Source of the DNA: Pseudomonas sp. GD03919
GTDB lineage: Bacteria > Pseudomonadota > Gammaproteobacteria > Pseudomonadales > Pseudomonadaceae
NCBI RefSeq assembly: GCF_029814935.1
Contig: NZ_CP104582.1
Span: 3,224,001 to 3,288,000 of the forward strand
Reading direction: 5' to 3'
Length of the DNA: 64,000 nt
The notes beneath the pieces were generated by a model. It ran no database searches and had not been told where the DNA came from. It saw only the letters and a program-made list of their open reading frames with translations. This document shows, piece after piece, positions 60,855-64,000 of the stretch; the stretch's first letter is position 1, and every line of letters starts with the position of its first letter. A program made the position numbers and the translations under genes.

Positions 60855-62258
60855 ATGGCCCTGCTCACTTTTCTCGGTGCAATCCAACAAGTTACTGGCT
60901 CCTGCTACCTGGTGGAGAGTCGCGACGGCGCCAAGGTCCTGCTCGAATGCGGCATGCACCAGGGGCGCCGCCAGGAAGAGGATCAGAACCGCAGCGCCTT
61001 CCCCTTCGACCCGCGGGAGCTGGATGCGGTGGTGATCTCCCACGCCCACCTCGATCACAGCGGGCTGCTGCCGCGCCTGGTCGCCGAGGGTTATCGCGGC
61101 CCGATCCACGCCACCGAGGCCAGCTGCGAACTGCTCGAGCTGATGCTGCTGGATTCGGCCTTCCTGCAGGAGAAGGACGCCGAATGGGAAAACCGCTGGC
61201 GCGCACGCCAGGGCAAGCCGGCGGTCAAGCCGCTCTACACCATCGCCCATGCCGAGCAGGCGCTCAGCCAGCGCCGCGCGCATGCCTACGGCACAACGAT
61301 CGAGGTGGCCAAGGGCGTGCAGGTCACCTTCCACAATGCCGGCCACATTCTCGGCTCGGCCATCGTCGAAATGCAGGTGCAGGATCACCACCTGCAGCGT
61401 CATCTGGTGTTCTCCGGCGACCTGGGCAATACCTGCTCGCCACTGATGCAGGCGCCGACCCAACTGAACAAGGCCGACGTACTGCTGATGGAGTCGACCT
61501 ACGGCGACCGTGATCATCGCCCCAGTGACGAAACCCTGGAGGAGCTGGCCGAGATTCTGCAGCAGGCGCACAAGGAAGGTGGCAACGTGCTGATCCCCTC
61601 CTTCGCCGTCGGCCGCACCCAGGATCTGATCTACTACCTCGGCCGTTTCTATCAGGAAGGCCGCCTGCCGCAGCAGGCGGTATTCCTCGACAGCCCCATG
61701 GCCATACGCGCCAATGCCATCTACAGCCGCTTCCATGATCAGTTCGCCGCCGAAGACCGCGCCGCACTGGCCGCCAAGGGTGTCACCCGGGTAGAGGACT
61801 GGCTACCGATCCTGCGCTGCACGCCAACGGCAGAAGAGTCGATGGCGATCAACCGGATCAAGAGCGGTGCGATCATCATTGCCGGCGCCGGGATGTGCAA
61901 CGGCGGGCGTATCGTCCACCACTTCAAGCACAATCTGTGGCGCGAAAACTGCCATCTGGTGTTCCCCGGTTTCCAGGCCAAGGGCACGCTCGGCCGCCTG
62001 ATCGTCGACGGCGCAGAAACGGTCAAGGTGCTGCACCAGCGCATTGCCGTGAAAGCCAGGGTGCACACGCTGGGCGGTTTTTCTGCGCACGCCGGTCAGT
62101 CGCAGCTGATCGACTGGGCCAGCCAGTTCGAGCATCACCCCGAGCTGTACCTGGTGCACGGCGAACTGGAGAAGATGCAAACCCTGCAACAAGCGCTGCG
62201 CCAGCGCCTGAACTGGATCGCCAACATCCCCGAACCCGGTGAGCAGATCGCCCTGTAA
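60855..62258 (+). CDS. MBL-fold beta-CASP RNase-like protein
   Basis: 467 residues. Metallo-beta-lactamase zinc motif SHAHLDHSG (HxHxDH), further ligands in FHNAGHILGSA and SGDLGN, then a beta-CASP domain (SFAVGRTQDLIYYL, SPMAIRANAIY) and a C-terminal His (GGFSAHAGQSQL). The MBL plus beta-CASP layout is that of CPSF73-like and archaeal RNases; bacterial members are called MBL-fold metallo-hydrolase RNA specificity domain proteins. Start ATG 60855 with AAGGAATGA ahead. Divergent from the phosphoketolase-like gene across 125 bases. Confidence 0.88.
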   Translation: MALLTFLGAIQQVTGSCYLVESRDGAKVLLECGMHQGRRQEEDQNRSAFPFDPRELDAVVISHAHLDHSGLLPRLVAEGYRGPIHATEASCELLELMLLDSAFLQEKDAEWENRWRARQGKPAVKPLYTIAHAEQALSQRRAHAYGTTIEVAKGVQVTFHNAGHILGSAIVEMQVQDHHLQRHLVFSGDLGNTCSPLMQAPTQLNKADVLLMESTYGDRDHRPSDETLEELAEILQQAHKEGGNVLIPSFAVGRTQDLIYYLGRFYQEGRLPQQAVFLDSPMAIRANAIYSRFHDQFAAEDRAALAAKGVTRVEDWLPILRCTPTAEESMAINRIKSGAIIIAGAGMCNGGRIVHHFKHNLWRENCHLVFPGFQAKGTLGRLIVDGAETVKVLHQRIAVKARVHTLGGFSAHAGQSQLIDWASQFEHHPELYLVHGELEKMQTLQQALRQRLNWIANIPEPGEQIAL

Positions 62259-62390
62259 CCGGCGCTTACGAAAAGCAGGCAGCGAAACGGCAACCTGGCT
62301 GTGGCAAGCGTCATGAAACGCCATAATCACGAAATCGGTACGGGCGCGAGCCGCATCAGCCTCGCGCCGGCTCAAAACAGGAGAGCCTTC

Positions 62391-63464
62391 ATGCCTTACG
62401 AAGCGGACGACTATCTGTCGCGCCACGTGCAAACCAGCGAAGTCGACCTGACCCGCAAGGTCGACGAACTGGTGGCACTGGCAGCCCCCGGCAACAGCCC
62501 GAACCTGCAGCTGTATCGGGAAATGCTCAGTACCGTGATCCATATGGCCCAGGCGGACCGCAACCGCTGGGACGCCAAGATCATGCTGCAGACCATGCGC
62601 GAGATGGAAAATGCCTTCGGTGTACTGGAACAGCTCAAGCGTCGGCGCAAGGTCACCGTCTTCGGCTCGGCCCGCACGCCAGCCGATCATCCGCTGTACC
62701 TGCAGGCTCGAGAACTGGGCGCACGGTTGGCGCAGCGTGACCTGATGGTGATCACCGGCGCAGGCGGCGGCATCATGGCCGCCGCCCATGAAGGCGCCGG
62801 CGTGGAGAACAGCCTGGGGTTCAACATCACCCTGCCCTTCGAACAAACGGCCAACTCGACGATACGCGGCAGCAACCACCTGCTGTCATTCCATTTCTTC
62901 TTCCTGCGCAAGCTGTTCTTCGTCAAGGAGGCCGACGGTCTGGTGCTTTGCCCCGGCGGTTTCGGCACGCTCGACGAGGCGCTGGAAGTGCTGACCCTGA
63001 TCCAGACCGGCAAAAGCCCGCTGGTACCGGTGGTATTGCTTGATCAGCCGGGTGGCAGCTACTGGAAGGACGCCCTGGGCTTCATGCGCCGTCAGCTTGA
63101 AGACAATGGCTACATCCTGCCCAGCGATCTGAACCTGATGCACCTGGTGTACAGCGCCGAAGAAGCGGTGGATGAAATCGTCAACTTCTATCGCAACTTC
63201 CACTCCAGCCGCTGGCTCAAGGATCGCTTCGTGATTCGTCTCAAGCACCCGCTCAACGAGGTGGCTTTGGCCAAGCTGGACAGCGACTTCGCCAGCCTGT
63301 GCAAGGAAGGTGGCTTCACCCAGCAACCCTACTGCGAGCAGGAGCGCGACGAACCGGAACTGTGTCACCTGACCCGTCTGGCCTTCGCCTTCAACGGTCG
63401 CGACTATGGCCGCCTGCGCGCGCTGCTCAATGTGCTCAACGAACCGGAGAATTGGGCAACCTAA
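62391..63464 (+). CDS. LOG/TIGR00730-family Rossmann-fold protein, extended
   Basis: 357 residues, longer than typical LOG proteins (about 190). The core carries VFGSARTPADHPLY, TGAGGGIMAAAHEGA and the signature PGGFGTLDEALEVLTLIQTGK, which in LOG enzymes binds nucleotide 5'-monophosphates and releases cytokinin-like bases. The extra N-terminal 100 and C-terminal 100 residues define the bacterial type II-like group (PpnN-type), possibly a nucleotide 5'-monophosphate nucleosidase. Start ATG 62391 with CAGGAGAG; the frame opens earlier at 62301. Confidence 0.85.
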   Translation: MPYEADDYLSRHVQTSEVDLTRKVDELVALAAPGNSPNLQLYREMLSTVIHMAQADRNRWDAKIMLQTMREMENAFGVLEQLKRRRKVTVFGSARTPADHPLYLQARELGARLAQRDLMVITGAGGGIMAAAHEGAGVENSLGFNITLPFEQTANSTIRGSNHLLSFHFFFLRKLFFVKEADGLVLCPGGFGTLDEALEVLTLIQTGKSPLVPVVLLDQPGGSYWKDALGFMRRQLEDNGYILPSDLNLMHLVYSAEEAVDEIVNFYRNFHSSRWLKDRFVIRLKHPLNEVALAKLDSDFASLCKEGGFTQQPYCEQERDEPELCHLTRLAFAFNGRDYGRLRALLNVLNEPENWAT

Positions 63465-63478
63465 GCTGATCAGTTGCC

Positions 63479-63540
63479 GTAGCCCGGATGCAATCCGGGG
63501 ATATTGGCCTCTCACCATTCCCGGATTGCATCCGGGCTAC
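63479..63540. repeat. REP-like inverted repeat pair
   Basis: GTAGCCCGGATGCAATCCGG and CCGGATTGCATCCGGGCTAC head to head, the best-kept copy in the window, after the LOG-family gene. Confidence 0.85.
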
Positions 63541-63549
63541 GTAAAGCAA

Positions 63550-63578
63550 GAAGCCCAGCATTGGCTGGGCTTCTTTTT
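63550..63578. terminator. Bidirectional terminator between the LOG-family gene and nadA
   Basis: GAAGCCCAGC-ATTG-GCTGGGCTTC followed by TTTTT on the plus strand. A strong stem for convergent genes. Confidence 0.85.
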
Positions 63579-63590
63579 ACTGCATCCCTA

Positions 63591-64000
63591 TCAGGCATTA
63601 CCGGCGACCTTCATCCGCGCCGCCTGAGTGAAATCGAGCATGCGCTTGAGCGGCTTGATCGCCTTGGGAATCAGCGCCGGGTCGACATGAATCTCGCCGG
63701 AGCCCTGACGCAGACCGGTGAGCACACGTTCCAGCGTATTCATCGCCATCCACGGACAGTGCGCACAGCTGCGGCATGCCGCGCCGTTGCCGGCCGTCGG
63801 CGCCTCGATAAAGGTCTTTTCCGGGCACAGCTGCTGCATCTTGTAGAAGATGCCGCGGTCGGTGGCGACGATGAACGTCGAGTTGGGCAGGGTCTGCGCG
63901 GCCTTGATCAGCTGACTGGTGGAACCCACAGCATCGGCCAGCTCGACCACGTTCTGCGGCGACTCCGGGTGTACCAGAATGGCGGCATCTGGGTACAGCG
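63591..64000 (-). CDS. nadA: Quinolinate synthase A, C-terminal part (cut by window edge)
   Basis: 136 codons are visible; the start lies beyond the window. The segment shows [49 protein letters not shown] and the iron-sulfur ligand region [18 protein letters not shown]. NadA condenses iminoaspartate with dihydroxyacetone phosphate to quinolinate in NAD synthesis, using a [4Fe-4S] cluster. Confidence 0.93.
   Translation of the reverse strand, partial: LYPDAAILVHPESPQNVVELADAVGSTSQLIKAAQTLPNSTFIVATDRGIFYKMQQLCPEKTFIEAPTAGNGAACRSCAHCPWMAMNTLERVLTGLRQGSGEIHVDPALIPKAIKPLKRMLDFTQAARMKVAGNA

Overview
The window is a dense, GC-rich, gammaproteobacterial chromosome segment that I place in Pseudomonas sensu lato, possibly near the P. 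mendocina/oleovorans group. The genus call rests on several gene pairings: a TyrR-type activator beside a sigma-54-type glycine cleavage operon, divergent edd/gap with HexR-like boxes, divergent fpr/finR, dgkA beside an ErdR-like regulator, and prc, EAL-CBS-GGDEF, FKBP and rdgC in a row. The species call is a guess. Both window edges cut genes: a GGDEF-EAL protein on the left and nadA on the right.

Layout. 1-4.85 kb: an accessory-looking block holding a c-di-GMP enzyme, PsiE-like protein, M48 membrane peptidase and HtrA-like protease, ending in a truncated LysR gene. The psiE/M48/HtrA trio resembles the distal end of the transmissible locus of stress tolerance. 4.9-6.7 kb: endA and a frameshifted membrane-protein gene. 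7-15.3 kb: a GcsR-like activator and the gcvH-gcvP-glyA-gcvT operon; the control region shows activator boxes, an IHF site and a perfect -24/-12 promoter. 15.3-17 kb: an oprD-type porin remnant and a 706-bp giant inverted repeat. 17-18.9 kb: an M14 carboxypeptidase and a Sel1 lipoprotein. 18.9-25.2 kb: a GntR/UTRA regulator divergent from a six-gene ABC-transporter plus two-phosphatase operon with a readable Pho box. 25.2-27.1 kb: a LysR regulator and a ureidoglycine-aminohydrolase-like cupin. 27.2-29.5 kb: ahpC-ahpF. 29.6-39 kb: quinone oxidoreductase, prc, EAL-CBS-GGDEF, small genes including an XRE regulator, a lipoprotein FKBP, tRNA-Asp and tRNA-Val, and rdgC. 39.2-42.6 kb: edd divergent from gap-mgsA. 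42.6-51.1 kb: arfB, a YdjM-like membrane protein, an RhlE-type helicase, a CigR-like protein, a DHFR-fold protein, two EamA transporters, azoR, a small exported protein and a LysR regulator. 51.1-54.8 kb: an alpha/beta hydrolase, ppiA, fpr/finR and dgkA. 54.9-64 kb: an ErdR-like regulator, a DMT transporter, a DTW-domain protein, an exported PA3611-like protein, a small gene split by a MITE-like element, a divergent phosphoketolase-like protein, an MBL-fold RNase-like protein, a LOG-family protein and nadA.

The most informative non-coding signals are: (i) the complete sigma-54 control region of gcvH; (ii) a Pho box plus matching palindromes around the GntR/organophosphate operon; (iii) two copies of a short element with 16-bp terminal inverted repeats, one with a 4-bp target duplication whose removal restores a reading frame; (iv) the 706-bp inverted-repeat element at 16223-16928; and (v) paired HexR-like boxes between edd and gap. 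I saw no CRISPR array, prophage, transposase gene or rRNA.
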